Assembly: GCA_942493265.1 (NCBI GenBank)
Contig: OW818688.1
Span: 2,852,001 to 2,916,000, forward strand
Direction: 5' to 3'
Source: UBA12481 sp942493265
GTDB taxonomy: Bacteria > Bacteroidota > Bacteroidia > Bacteroidales > UBA12481
Length of the DNA stretch: 64,000 nt
Position numbers and translations under genes: made by a program. Shown here in pieces: positions 37,501-45,025 of the stretch (within the stretch, counting starts at the first letter, position 1; each line of letters opens with the position of its first letter). Below the pieces are notes generated by a model that ran no database searches, was not told the origin of the DNA, and worked only from the letters and a program-made list of their open reading frames with translations.

Positions 37501-38912
37501 ACAAGCTCGTAAAAAGCCTGTGAAACACCATTGCTGGCAGTTACGGTTATGATGTTTTCCCCATCAGGACCGGTAAAAGGCCAGTAGGTAATACTGCTTG
37601 GGTTAGCAGTTGCACCGGCTGACCAATTTAGGTTCAATAGAAAGTCGCTCAAATCGCTACCATAAGGAAGATTGGCAGTCAAAATGGTCGGGTCTGTAAT
37701 TGAACCTGGTTCTCCACCTGGATTAAGCCCCAGCGGATCCGGACTAGTTTTATTATTGTCGCATGTTTCTAAGATGGAGTAATAGATAGTTCCACCTAAG
37801 AAATCATTACCTCCGTTAGGAGCAACTGTTACAACAACTAAATATTCAACAGTTCCACATCCCTGATCGTATACGGTAAAAGCTACCGGCTCAGTGTAAT
37901 TGTTGGCAGTTACCAGACTAACCTGACGTGTGGCAACATCTTCTGAGTGAGTCAGAATTGCATATTGATCAGTCAGGGTGAATTTGGCTGCGAGGTTGGT
38001 TACATCGGTACCAAAAGGCACGGTAACTGAATAGGTTTTAGTGGTATTGTTTAAAGTACCGATTGCTTCATAGAAGCCGCCGGCAATTTTTGGTACCATT
38101 AAACTGAAAGTAGCAAGCGTTTTTGTGGTGCTTGGGGTAATCCAGTTTGCGTCAAAGCGATACTGCGCAGTAGTGCCATCCTGAGCAGTTACTGTAACAA
38201 CATAAGGAGTTGTTCCGACAAAAGTGTGTGTTGAACCTGAAACAGGTGAAACACCTGGTAAAGGAAGATAATCAGTTGTAACCGTGTAATTCAGGGTTAA
38301 CAGATTAGTCAGATCAACTCCGGTCAACAAGGTGATGGTGTAATCAGCACCACCTAAAGCGTTGGGCACAGGCGCACTGACAACAGTAGCCCTTGGATCA
38401 CCAAAGCAGTCAACCAAACCAGTAATGCTGGTTAGGGTGAGTCCTTTTGTGGAGGTAGGAGGAATATTACTTACCGATACCATGTAGTTCTCCATGTCAT
38501 TGGCTGATCCTTTTACAGTTAACCAGAATTGGTTACCAGCGAGTGAAGGATCATCAGTGGAGTACACAATGGTACTTGTTCCTGATACCAGGGCAGCAGG
38601 AAGTCCGGTGTAAAGTCCGCCATACTGTGCAGTTCCGATGAAATGCAGTGAGGCGCCAGGGGATACCGTGAAAGTGGTAACCCTTGGATCAGTCAGGGTA
38701 GTGACGTCAGTACCAAACGGAACCCGAAGGTCGATCGTATTGGTCACGTTGTCAATCCCGCCAGGTCCGAGCGTAATAGCAGGAGTACCGGCAGCCGAGA
38801 AGGTGAGAACCTCCGATAGCTGTCCGTAACCCGCTTTACTACCCATTGTTACGAATGTCAGCACGAATGCAAACATCCACAACAGTCGTCCTAAACGTAG
38901 GTGTTTAAACAT
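31503..38912 (-). CDS. Giant modular type IX secretion cargo (2469 residues)
   Basis: A signal peptide near the start (LLWMFAFVLTFVTMGSKAGYGQ) is followed by 13 beta-sandwich modules of DUF5018/cadherin-like type (about residues 25-1490). Each has the pattern VPFGTDVTNL and ends in TAQDGTxxYxVxV. Next come an Ig-like segment, an OB-like DUF5689-type segment, a HYDIN/SPD2-like domain, a MAM-like anchor domain, another HYDIN-like domain, two PPC-like domains and a C-terminal type A sorting domain (VYPNPTNGKFTVSI, GVYYLKVNNGKG). It should be exported and fixed to the surface. The modules repeat in a four-type cycle of about 425 residues. The start at 38912 is chosen over an ATG at 39032, since it gives a proper signal peptide. 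Adhesin or structural protein is the likely role; no enzyme domain was seen. Confidence 0.88.
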   Translation of the reverse strand: MFKHLRLGRLLWMFAFVLTFVTMGSKAGYGQLSEVLTFSAAGTPAITLGPGGIDNVTNTIDLRVPFGTDVTTLTDPRVTTFTVSPGASLHFIGTAQYGGLYTGLPAALVSGTSTIVYSTDDPSLAGNQFWLTVKGSANDMENYMVSVSNIPPTSTKGLTLTSITGLVDCFGDPRATVVSAPVPNALGGADYTITLLTGVDLTNLLTLNYTVTTDYLPLPGVSPVSGSTHTFVGTTPYVVTVTAQDGTTAQYRFDANWITPSTTKTLATFSLMVPKIAGGFYEAIGTLNNTTKTYSVTVPFGTDVTNLAAKFTLTDQYAILTHSEDVATRQVSLVTANNYTEPVAFTVYDQGCGTVEYLVVVTVAPNGGNDFLGGTIYYSILETCDNNKTSPDPLGLNPGGEPGSITDPTILTANLPYGSDLSDFLLNLNWSAGATANPSSITYWPFTGPDGENIITVTASNGVSQAFYELVINIGPASTEAKILTFNFLAADNAGVLPADVTGVVTESTHRIDLVVPWGTDVTELVASFTNSPRSCVFINGPGITDQTRQTTSLTANDFSLPLTYTVVAQDGTTEGYYNVVVTFVPADTHNELTGLAITGQTDCLTSSLTSEITGASPAYVVRLRNVRDAGIELSVSFTIPALATASHTSPVTWTPVGNTPLTITVTSQSGDAVDYTITPNWVVPSTLKQITAFSFEPYVTPAGTGNMQLHMTHGGAINEAAKTITVHVPYGTDVTALKATFTLNDKYARLTHSEENLDLRVPQTSGLSPINYTTPAAFTVYDEACNTVEYFVTVIVDPNAGNLISSLTFAGKEYQNCASCEAFTPAGGTVSLTGNAFTVTVPYGTAMTGFELSGVISEGATVSPALSTITSASFGTPITLTVTAADGVATNVYTVTFVRGAALTGTQLITFGFEDHNNGLTADVWTLTPINHNTLRIDIELPYGVSLTNLVSSFTHSPMACVYINGPGTTDKTLKCSGTAPGNDYTHAVTYTVVAQNGNEAYYNVYVKNTPPATDKWLNSFVVTGLPRCFSNLTYGLSETASALGVVTRTGNAINISVKAGTDLTNLTVGFAIPTTATVSPNPATTHNFSSPVAFTVTAQDGSTAVYTVTVTPRASNGEKKILTYTFPTATSSTIDETAKKVDVWVPWATNLNGLVATFTLSSGAEMTHSEDIQVLQTSGSSANDFTTPVAYTVWAENCTSVEYFVTVHITPNTNTGISQFTFTTTGCGCDLGVKIDDYARRIYIRIPNRDANGVLISLTSLAPSVIGIANGATISPAVTVAQNWTNGPVKYTVTAPDGVTKADWMVSVVNPPCTATDILTYKFVDGINSTTQASFQVGNAVIDAATHTVIVTVKPNTDLKTIYTYSTLSCGASICCTAGNCAGTALDFSTEGNCRTCVVKAQDATVTQDWTICVKFQDLTIPVVTTWSVMAYNCLDSVAVQSNEAGRVFLVNESKVVNNVPVYNLADWTGSTSVATSVAKMVADRMGAYATIANANDTVYVKTSGLYSGIYYAYSVDNSGNISCISAQRVYLDICDVEVATMCDLRGQPMVYRYTLTGEVFVTYEETRTGGNLKYVQDATCGIKIVDKLNGMKVSYGVGQGLKNLRGTLDNSGVDLTFIPDCCYAPTLTTTGNVVAPIELSWDQFKADCYGSGSAKMYESMLVKITTPMIAFDDYDAIHPNWMFNVGHASDLATTNAMGGYEYFIQSEFNSSLIGTPIPTVPAYYTGIRTNVNWGSVYGLITPRKAADIVVLTAPVITGNPNPALIGGVVVGLCGTVNIKIYNEGVGNATITALYLDDAAATDGFNLLTPPAVPFTLGTWTSNSVTVNFCPTVAGNKTTYLVVEYGVGQVLRIPINGTTMLIYPLPFSENFNASTPPAAWNSKNLIFGNYGNGLTADNGYLYGWSWVTPKSAKPIYLITPGIDMRGASHPILTFRYGTVYDSYFRVDISTDYTNWTTLKDWGWHTLGVAKSATYTVDLSSFAGQIVYVRFYSAQGNYFGVDDVLIQEQVTTPIPSVTPLIADFGGVQVGQTGTIHVTLINKGVSILKVKGTAIVAPSVFGLTDTNTYPVEVTNNGYYAYSINGKESVEFDVTFSPTDIGAKTGKIVITYGLYNEQTIEIPMKGEGLSCYTAAEATIGQNYAPSQNTWFKYTADKFSIVEVTSCDAHQDLVTDEYAWDTFLYLYSDCEGTLIGSNDDMEGACVYNRASSSVTTTVNAGETIYIFWPLSFPTAQHAYEGFYFNINVSYPVDGDVCENAIPLTLPVVNHFGTTRGFNDDYDVSPCSPFSNYMDGNDKVYTISLPYEGYLTANILGAYGSVHVLDICPTETLEKFHCKLFIGGPNGGQNEKKIAAGTYFVIISTWSPPQTVDYLLNMSFRGTGVDNSELMSNLNVYPNPTNGKFTVSISNTEALDMTLELVNISGQVVYRNEVKAAYSYNEDIDATTFAKGVYYLKVNNGKGVKIEKVVIQ

Positions 38913-39142
38913 AATGTTAAAAAATAAAATTGAAAAATTAAAATTAAAGTTGCTAGTTAATTCCAATAACTTAAGGCAGGGTGTGGATACACCACTCCAT
39001 GCAATGTGGCGAAAGTATAAATTATATGGCACAAATGCATGGATTTATTAAAAAAAATCATGAAAATTTTTCATGACGCCCTCAGATTGCAGATAATCAC
39101 TCAATAAAACTCATAGACAGTGCTATTGTGCCGGACTGTAAT

Positions 39143-39172
39143 GAAAAAAGGCCGTCCTTTTAAGACGGCCTT
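39143..39172 (-). terminator. Rho-independent terminator of the Cys/Lys-rich protein gene
   Basis: A perfect 9-bp stem (AAGGCCGTC / GACGGCCTT) is followed on the minus strand by a TTTT run. It lies 23 bases past the stop codon at 39195. Confidence 0.9.
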
Positions 39173-39194
39173 CTTTAGTCAGAATCATTCTGGC

Positions 39195-39479
39195 TTATTT
39201 CTTCTTCTCTTCAGTGGCTTTTGCACCTTCGCCTTTGCATGAAGCAGCTTCTTTGCAAGTTGCAGCGCAACCGCTTTTCATTTCACCTTTACCAGCTTCG
39301 CAGCATGCTGCTTTAGCTTCAGTACCTGCTTTTGCTTCGGTTTTTGATGCTTTTTTTACTTTTTTGTCTTTGTCAACAGCAACAATCTTTGCAGCCATAT
39401 CAGGTGTCATGGTAAGAGCCGGAGCAGCATAAACACCAACAAAAACCAATAATGAGAGAACAACCAATAATTTTTTCAT
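39195..39479 (-). CDS. Small secreted Cys- and Lys-rich protein
   Basis: The 94-residue protein has a clear signal peptide (MKKLLVVLSLLVFVGVYAAPA) followed by a low-complexity mature part dominated by Lys, Ala, Glu and Thr. Five cysteines are clustered in the second half (ACCEAGKG, SGCAATC, ASCKG), and the end is EEKKK. No known family was recognised. The Cys cluster could bind metal or form disulfides, while the charge pattern suggests a disordered, soluble periplasmic protein. The gene has its own terminator and stands alone between psd and the giant cargo gene, which suggests a separately expressed, perhaps abundant protein. Function unknown. Confidence 0.8.
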   Translation of the reverse strand: MKKLLVVLSLLVFVGVYAAPALTMTPDMAAKIVAVDKDKKVKKASKTEAKAGTEAKAACCEAGKGEMKSGCAATCKEAASCKGEGAKATEEKKK

Positions 39480-39530
39480 TTTTTTTGTTTTTAATAATTT
39501 GATACGAAGATAACGCTCTTTATGTTTAGG

Positions 39531-39558
39531 GAGTTGTTAAAGAAAAGTTAAACAACTC
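39531..39558 (-). repeat. Inverted repeat downstream of psd
   Basis: GAGTTGTTAA and TTAAACAACTC can form a stem of about 10 bp with one bulge, 24 bases past the psd stop. No long T-run follows, so it is at best a weak terminator of the ftsH-psd operon. Confidence 0.45.
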
Positions 39559-39581
39559 AGTATTACCACATTTTTAACACT

Positions 39582-40244
39582 TCAATGCCATTTGGCTACC
39601 GCTGTTACTCTTCCGATTGTCTTATCTCCCGGTTTCAGCAGGATTTTGGTTCCTTTTGGGAAAAAAAGATCCACCCTGGATCCAAACTTGATAAATCCCA
39701 GTTCATCGCCCAGTAAAACAGATTTACCCGGTCGGGGATAGGTTATTACCCGCCTCGCCATGAGACCGGCAATCTGTCGCATCATAATCTGCCTTCCTTC
39801 CGAATCTTCAATGACCACTGTGCTGCGTTCATTACGGTCGGATGATTTCGGATGACGGGCCAGAAGATGGAGGCCCGGATTGTATTGCTGATAACGTACA
39901 AACCCCGAAAGTGGGATCCAGTTGATATGGACATTGTTCCCCGACATAAAAATGGATACCCGTGTTCGGTAGTCTTCAAAAAATTCACCGACGAATAATT
40001 CATCCACCGCTATGATAGTGCCATCTGCCGGCGCTATGACCGATCCGTTAAATGAGGGTACCGACCTGTCAGGTTGCCGGAAGAACCAGGCTACAAAACA
40101 AATGATAAATAATGAAAATCCTGATATTGAGATAAATGGAATTCCCCAGCCAAATGCGATAAAGGTTAGGAAATTGATCAGGATCAGGATAGTTACAATC
40201 CCTGACAATGTTTTATATCCTTCACGATGAATGCGTATCCTCAT
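39582..40244 (-). CDS. psd: Phosphatidylserine decarboxylase proenzyme
   Basis: The 220-residue protein is the short, archaeal/Bacteroidota-type decarboxylase. Two N-terminal hydrophobic helices are followed by VIAPADGTI, SIFMSGNNVHINWIP, and the self-cleavage site FGSRVDLFFP, where the serine becomes the pyruvoyl group. It converts phosphatidylserine, made by the PssA encoded at 29196, to phosphatidylethanolamine. The start overlaps the cdsA stop by 4 bases, so it is the last gene of an operon with ftsH, a LUD protein and cdsA. Confidence 0.95.
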   Translation of the reverse strand: MRIRIHREGYKTLSGIVTILILINFLTFIAFGWGIPFISISGFSLFIICFVAWFFRQPDRSVPSFNGSVIAPADGTIIAVDELFVGEFFEDYRTRVSIFMSGNNVHINWIPLSGFVRYQQYNPGLHLLARHPKSSDRNERSTVVIEDSEGRQIMMRQIAGLMARRVITYPRPGKSVLLGDELGFIKFGSRVDLFFPKGTKILLKPGDKTIGRVTAVAKWH

Positions 40245-41056
40245 GCTAACAATGTTATGGTTATGTATGCCGCCGGCGCAGCAAATATAAGACTATCGAA
40301 TCGATCTAAAATACCCCCGTGCCCGGGCATCAGCTTTCCTGAGTCTTTTACCCCGGCAGCCCGTTTCCAGCCGGATTCTACAAGGTCACCAAAGGTTCCT
40401 GCCACCACTGTAACCGGGCACAGTATCCATAAATGCAATACCGGAATATCCGGAAACAGCGGTTGGCTCAGCCATGTCACCAATAAGGCCATCACTAAAC
40501 CGCCAGCAAACCCTTCCCAGGATTTCTTTGGAGAGATGCGTGGAAATAATTTGTGCCTGCCCAATAGTTTTCCTGTAATATATGCCCCGGTGTCATTCAG
40601 CCAGAGAATAAGAAAAAGAAACAGTACCACCTGGTAGTTGAACCCGGATGAATAAGGGTGATAAACCAGAAGATTAAAAATCGTGATCGGCAGGCTAATA
40701 TATATTATACCCATTAAAGTGATGGAGGCACTGATCAACGGCTGATCTTTCGGGCGGAAAATTGGAATTGTCAGGAGGATCAGGCCGGCAGCAGGTATCA
40801 GAATAAATATTCTGGGATCGGCTCCAATAAACCGGATCAGGAAAAATGTCAGAAATAAAATAACGCCGGTGGTGATTCCGGGAATAACCATCGGCCGGGA
40901 TTCTGGGAAAGTACACATCCGGTAAAACTCGATCATGCCGAGAATCAGGATAAAAAGAAAAACAACCAGAAAAACCAGGGGATGTATCGTGATCGATCCA
41001 ATCATTACAACGGCATAGATCAGTCCGGATACGGAGCGGGTCAGGAATTCTTTCAC
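40241..41056 (-). CDS. cdsA: Phosphatidate cytidylyltransferase
   Basis: The 271-residue polytopic membrane enzyme makes CDP-diacylglycerol from phosphatidic acid and CTP. The family signature is in the C-terminal third: NDTGAYITGKLLGRHKLFP, SPKKSWEGFAGG and KDSGKLMPGHGGILDRFDSL, with the catalytic aspartates. It feeds both PssA and other phospholipid enzymes. It begins 2 bases after the LUD protein stop and overlaps psd by 4 bases, which indicates a single transcript. Confidence 0.96.
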   Translation of the reverse strand: MKEFLTRSVSGLIYAVVMIGSITIHPLVFLVVFLFILILGMIEFYRMCTFPESRPMVIPGITTGVILFLTFFLIRFIGADPRIFILIPAAGLILLTIPIFRPKDQPLISASITLMGIIYISLPITIFNLLVYHPYSSGFNYQVVLFLFLILWLNDTGAYITGKLLGRHKLFPRISPKKSWEGFAGGLVMALLVTWLSQPLFPDIPVLHLWILCPVTVVAGTFGDLVESGWKRAAGVKDSGKLMPGHGGILDRFDSLIFAAPAAYITITLLA

Positions 41057-41058
41057 AA

Positions 41059-41709
41059 TTACTGGTCATTTAATAAAAACACATAAATATCCCGGGGACC
41101 ATGAGCCCCTAAAACCAGAGTCTTTTCAATATCCGCCGTCCGGCTTGGCCCTGTGATTAATGAAATCTGCGAGGGTATCTCGCTGTACTTTCCCTTGATG
41201 CCGGTTAAGGCATCCCCAATTTCCTGAACCAATTGAGTAGTTCTGGCGATCACAACGTGCACTGGCGCATGTCCGAAAACCCTCCGCCCGGATCCTTGTG
41301 CCGATGAAACCAGAATGCTGCCCGTCCGGGCAACTAAAAACTCACATCCGGTAATGGCCGCTTCAGCTTCTTTAATGGTTTCCTGATCGGAAGAGTAGGG
41401 TATGCCTGCCCGGTCAATCAGATCCCGTATGGAAGGTTCCATGCAGAAGATTCTTTCCCATTGCTCCTCATGATGCAAAATCCTTAAAGCCAGTGCCAGT
41501 TCCTTCTGGTTTGGGCAATAAACAAACTTGCCCTTAACCTGAACCAGGTTACGGGCAAATTCCATCTCAGGAAGTTCTTCAATCTCATTCAGATATTGCG
41601 ACGAATCATGCCGGAACTTGGGAAAGGATGTTTTAATCCTGTCTTCCTGACTGTTACGGACAGCTTTGATTTTATCGAGAATTATCCGTCTGGGATCCCT
41701 GACTTCCAT
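41059..41709 (-). CDS. LUD domain protein (LutC/YkgG-like)
   Basis: The 216-residue protein matches the LUD fold of LutC/YkgG: an N-terminal helix with basic residues, EAAITGCEFLVARTGSILVSS in the middle, and SLITGPSRTADIEKTLVLGAHGPRDIYVFLL at the end (quoted in parts). LutC works with LutA and LutB in lactate oxidation, but neither partner lies here. In Bacteroidota this gene sits alone between ftsH and cdsA, so the true role is unclear. It starts 6 bases after the ftsH stop. Confidence 0.85.
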   Translation of the reverse strand: MEVRDPRRIILDKIKAVRNSQEDRIKTSFPKFRHDSSQYLNEIEELPEMEFARNLVQVKGKFVYCPNQKELALALRILHHEEQWERIFCMEPSIRDLIDRAGIPYSSDQETIKEAEAAITGCEFLVARTGSILVSSAQGSGRRVFGHAPVHVVIARTTQLVQEIGDALTGIKGKYSEIPSQISLITGPSRTADIEKTLVLGAHGPRDIYVFLLNDQ

Positions 41710-41715
41710 TCTGCA

Positions 41716-43713
41716 CTATTGGTGTGTTTCGGAATGAAACATCTCGGGCATGTGACCTTTGCGCGGACCAAAAACTCGTTCCAGATCCTCTGCAAACAAT
41801 ACTTCCTTATCCAGGAGCATTTCTGAAATCTCTTTGTGGCCTTCACGGTGCTCCAGAAGAATGCTCTTGGCGCGTTCATACCCTTCATCAATGATTTTCT
41901 TGGCCTCCGAGTCAATCAGCTCAGCAGTCTTTTCGCTGTAAGGTTTACTGAATGCATATTCCGACTGGCCCGAGGAATCATAATAGCTCATTTTGCCAAC
42001 TTTGTCACTCATGCCAAAATAGGTGACCATGGCATATGCCTGCTTGGTAACCCTCTCGAGGTCGTTTAATGCACCGGTGGATATTTTGCCGAAACAGAGT
42101 TCTTCGGCAGCCCTGCCTGCCAAAGCAGAAGCAATTTCATCAAGAATCTGCTCTGTGGTTGTCAATTGGCGCTCCTCCGGCAGATACCAGGCGGCACCTA
42201 ATGCTTTCCCGCGGGGTACTATGGTTACCTTAACCAGCGGATGAGCAAATTCCAAAAGCCAGCTCACTGTGGCATGCCCTGCCTCATGATAGGCTACTGC
42301 CCTTTTTTCATCGACAGAAATAATCTTGTTCTTTTTTTCCAAACCTCCGATGATTCTGTCAACAGCATCTAGAAAATCCTGTTTCTCAACCATTTTTTTC
42401 TCCCGTCTTGCAGCAATCAGTGCTGATTCATTGCAAACGTTGGCGATATCGGCTCCACTAAATCCGGGGGTTTGTTTTGCGAAGAACTCCACATTCAGAT
42501 CCGGATCATATTTTACATTTCTCAGGTGAACCTGGAAAATCTCCCGGCGCTCATTAAGATCAGGCAATTCAACATGAATCTGCCTGTCGAAACGGCCGGC
42601 CCGTAATAATGCCTTGTCCAGAATGTCCGCCCGGTTGGTGGCTGCCAGTAATATTACCCCCGAATTGGATGCGAATCCATCCATTTCGGTGAGTAATTGA
42701 TTTAATGTGTTTTCACGTTCGTCATTGGAGCCAAAGTTTGCGTTTCTGCCTCTTGCCCTTCCAATGGCATCAATTTCATCGATAAAAACAATACAGGGCG
42801 CTTTTTCCTTGGCCTGCTTGAACAGGTCACGTACCCTTGAAGCACCGACTCCGACAAACATCTCCACAAAATCGGATCCCGACATGGAGAAGAATGGTAC
42901 ATTGGCTTCGCCGGCTACAGCTTTTGCCAGTAAAGTCTTACCAGTTCCCGGAGGGCCAACCAGCAATGCTCCTTTTGGGATCTTACCCCCTAATTGGGTA
43001 TATTTTAAAGGAGTCTTCAGAAAGTCAACAATCTCCATGATTTCAACTTTCGCCTCAGCTAATCCGGCAACATCTTTAAACGATACATTTATGTTATCTT
43101 CTTCTTTATTGAAGATCTTGGCTTTGCTTTTTCCTACACTAAAAATCCCTCCGGCCCCGCCACCGCCACCGGCATTGCTCATCCTTCGAAAAATGAAAAG
43201 ATAAAACCCAATCAAAAGTGCAAAGGGCAGAACCCAGCTTAATACCTGCATCAGCACGTCGGTCCGCTTCTCGGCTGAATATTCTATGCGTTGATCTTCC
43301 GGTAATTCTGCGTTGATCTTCTCGAGGTTCTTATCGAAAATGTCGATGGAGTTGATCTGAAAATAGAACTGCGGACCACGCTCGGAGATCGTGCCCATCC
43401 GAGTCTTAAACATCTTCTGGAATTTGGGATCCGTAACCCGGTCAGGTTTTATATAGATCTCAACTGTTTCATTGTTGACTACAACCAGCTTTTCAACATC
43501 GCCGGTTTTCAGCATCTCCTCCCGGAACTGCTTCCAGTCGGTCTTTTGCGGTTTTGCGCTCTTATTGAATGTGGCAATGGCAAAAATGCCGATCACAATT
43601 GCCGCATATACCCACATGATATTGAACTTCGGTTTCTTTTTTAAAAGATCACCGGGTTTCCCTTTTGGACCAGTTAATGGCCGCTGTTTACTTGTATTAT
43701 TATCGTCTGCCAT
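41716..43713 (-). CDS. ftsH: ATP-dependent zinc metalloprotease FtsH
   Basis: The 665-residue hexameric membrane protease degrades misfolded and regulatory membrane proteins. Two membrane helices (about 33-48 and 153-171) enclose a periplasmic domain. The AAA domain has Walker A GPPGTGKT, Walker B VFIDEIDA, and the second region of homology NRADILDKALLRAGRFDR. The zinc site is HEAGH. A Gly-rich linker (NAGGGGGAGG) precedes the AAA domain. The gene heads ftsH-LUD-cdsA-psd and follows rsfS with an 82-base gap, which may hold a promoter. Proximity to cdsA suggests coordinated envelope control. Confidence 0.98.
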   Translation of the reverse strand: MADDNNTSKQRPLTGPKGKPGDLLKKKPKFNIMWVYAAIVIGIFAIATFNKSAKPQKTDWKQFREEMLKTGDVEKLVVVNNETVEIYIKPDRVTDPKFQKMFKTRMGTISERGPQFYFQINSIDIFDKNLEKINAELPEDQRIEYSAEKRTDVLMQVLSWVLPFALLIGFYLFIFRRMSNAGGGGGAGGIFSVGKSKAKIFNKEEDNINVSFKDVAGLAEAKVEIMEIVDFLKTPLKYTQLGGKIPKGALLVGPPGTGKTLLAKAVAGEANVPFFSMSGSDFVEMFVGVGASRVRDLFKQAKEKAPCIVFIDEIDAIGRARGRNANFGSNDERENTLNQLLTEMDGFASNSGVILLAATNRADILDKALLRAGRFDRQIHVELPDLNERREIFQVHLRNVKYDPDLNVEFFAKQTPGFSGADIANVCNESALIAARREKKMVEKQDFLDAVDRIIGGLEKKNKIISVDEKRAVAYHEAGHATVSWLLEFAHPLVKVTIVPRGKALGAAWYLPEERQLTTTEQILDEIASALAGRAAEELCFGKISTGALNDLERVTKQAYAMVTYFGMSDKVGKMSYYDSSGQSEYAFSKPYSEKTAELIDSEAKKIIDEGYERAKSILLEHREGHKEISEMLLDKEVLFAEDLERVFGPRKGHMPEMFHSETHQ

Positions 43714-43795
43714 TTTTACAGTATGCTTTCTGATGATGGTAATTATTATTAAAGACTGATCACCTCAATTATTATACCATCAAACGAAATTGGTT

Positions 43796-44167
43796 TCACG
43801 ATGCGAAATCTGTCCGGTGTCCATCAGCCCATAATTCCTCCAGATTATAGAAATCCCGGAAGGGTTTCTGGAAAACATGAACGATAACATCACCGTAATC
43901 CAGTAATACCCACTGCGAATTATCGTAACCTTCACGATGATATGGCTTGCGCCGGGCTTTGTTTCTTACCTGATCCTCAATTCCCTCCGCAATGGCTTTT
44001 GCCTGAACGGTTGATCCTGCGTGGGTTATGAGGAAACTCCTGCTGATGGTCGTGTTCAGGTGGGTCAGATCCAAAAAGGTGATGGCTTCCCCTTTTTTTG
44101 ACCGTATTGCTTCTACTATAATTTCCAGTAATTCGTTATACTCAGCGTCGTCAAGTTTTTTCTTCAT
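43796..44167 (-). CDS. rsfS: Ribosomal silencing factor RsfS
   Basis: The 123-residue protein belongs to the RsfS/Iojap family, which binds ribosomal protein L14 and blocks subunit joining during starvation. Recognition points are ITFLDLTHLNTTISRSFLITHAGS, VRNKARRKPYHREGYDNSQWVLLDYGDVIVHVF and the end FYNLEELWAD, each in part. The ATG at 44167 is used; the frame continues upstream to 44290, but that extension lacks similarity and would overlap birA. The gene order rsfS-ftsH is usual in this phylum, and birA is divergent. Confidence 0.94.
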   Translation of the reverse strand: MKKKLDDAEYNELLEIIVEAIRSKKGEAITFLDLTHLNTTISRSFLITHAGSTVQAKAIAEGIEDQVRNKARRKPYHREGYDNSQWVLLDYGDVIVHVFQKPFRDFYNLEELWADGHRTDFAS

Positions 44168-44238
44168 ATTGCTTTTTACCTTTGTTCTGCCAGAACCCTT
44201 CTGAAAGCGGGAATCTGTGCCACTATACCCAATTTTAT

Positions 44239-44246
44239 TATTTTTG
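44239..44246 (+). promoter_or_regulatory. Possible -7 promoter element for birA
   Basis: TATTTTTG matches TAnnTTTG and lies 28 bases before the birA ATG. A second match, TACCTTTG at 44177-44184, lies further upstream in the rsfS start region. The -33 region is poor for both, so the choice is uncertain. Confidence 0.4.
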
Positions 44247-44274
44247 GTAAATTTAGTCAGTAAATTGGGCTTCC

Positions 44275-45012
44275 ATGCAACATCCGACAAAGTATTTTCA
44301 TAAAAGGCTGAATTCTACAAATTTGTATGCAAGCCAGATTGTACACTCCCAAACCCGCAAGAACCCTTTCTGGGTCCGGACTGACGATCAATTTGCCGGA
44401 AAAGGGCAGGGAATACGCAAATGGAGCAGTGAGCCCGGCCTGAACCTCACCGGTACTCTCGTAATTTTTCCTGAACAATTTGCAGTTACACGTCAATTCG
44501 ACCTGTCAAAAGTCTTTGCCGTCGCTGCTGCTGCCTTTCTTGAACTTTTCTTAGATGAAATCCGTATTAAATGGCCAAATGATCTATACCATGGTGATAG
44601 AAAAATAGGTGGAATACTGATAGAAACTGCTATCCTGGGTAATTACATTGACCATGCTATTCTGGGTATCGGCATAAATATCAATCAGTTAAAATTTCCG
44701 TCGCATTTACCTAATCCGGTTTCAATCAGTTCGTTAACCGGGCAGCAATACGATCTTACTGAAATGGAAACTCTATTCCTCGAACTGTTTCTTAATCAAT
44801 ACCGCTTGATCGAAAATGAAAAGTATGATGAGATTAATAGGTTGTACGTCAATAGATTATATAAATTTGAGGAGAATGCATCATTCAAGGCTGACGACAA
44901 TATTTTCACAGCCAGAATTATTGGAGTGAATGAGTACGGGCACCTGATTATCGAAACCGCTGCTGGCAACACTCAAACATTTGCTTACCAGGAGATTGAA
45001 TACATCTTGTAA
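44275..45012 (+). CDS. birA: Biotin-[acetyl-CoA-carboxylase] ligase
   Basis: The 245-residue protein is the short BirA form without the N-terminal DNA-binding domain, so it is a ligase only and not the biotin repressor. The catalytic motifs are LNSTN, FAGKGQGIRKW (the biotinyl-AMP loop, a variant of GRGRRGR), IKWPNDLYHGDRKIGGILIE and GIGININ. A small SH3-like C-terminal domain completes it. It is divergent from rsfS and convergent with pyrE, from which it is separated by a 9-base tandem repeat array. Confidence 0.93.
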   Translation: MQHPTKYFHKRLNSTNLYASQIVHSQTRKNPFWVRTDDQFAGKGQGIRKWSSEPGLNLTGTLVIFPEQFAVTRQFDLSKVFAVAAAAFLELFLDEIRIKWPNDLYHGDRKIGGILIETAILGNYIDHAILGIGININQLKFPSHLPNPVSISSLTGQQYDLTEMETLFLELFLNQYRLIENEKYDEINRLYVNRLYKFEENASFKADDNIFTARIIGVNEYGHLIIETAAGNTQTFAYQEIEYIL

Positions 45013-45025
45013 TCCCACAGTTCAC

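Noticed and set aside
34630..38829. Several plus-strand open frames opposite the giant cargo gene
   Set aside because: They mirror the repeated modules of the minus-strand gene and show no family signal.
38913..39032. 40-residue upstream extension of the giant cargo gene
   Set aside because: The downstream ATG at 38912 gives a normal signal peptide, while the extension would bury it.
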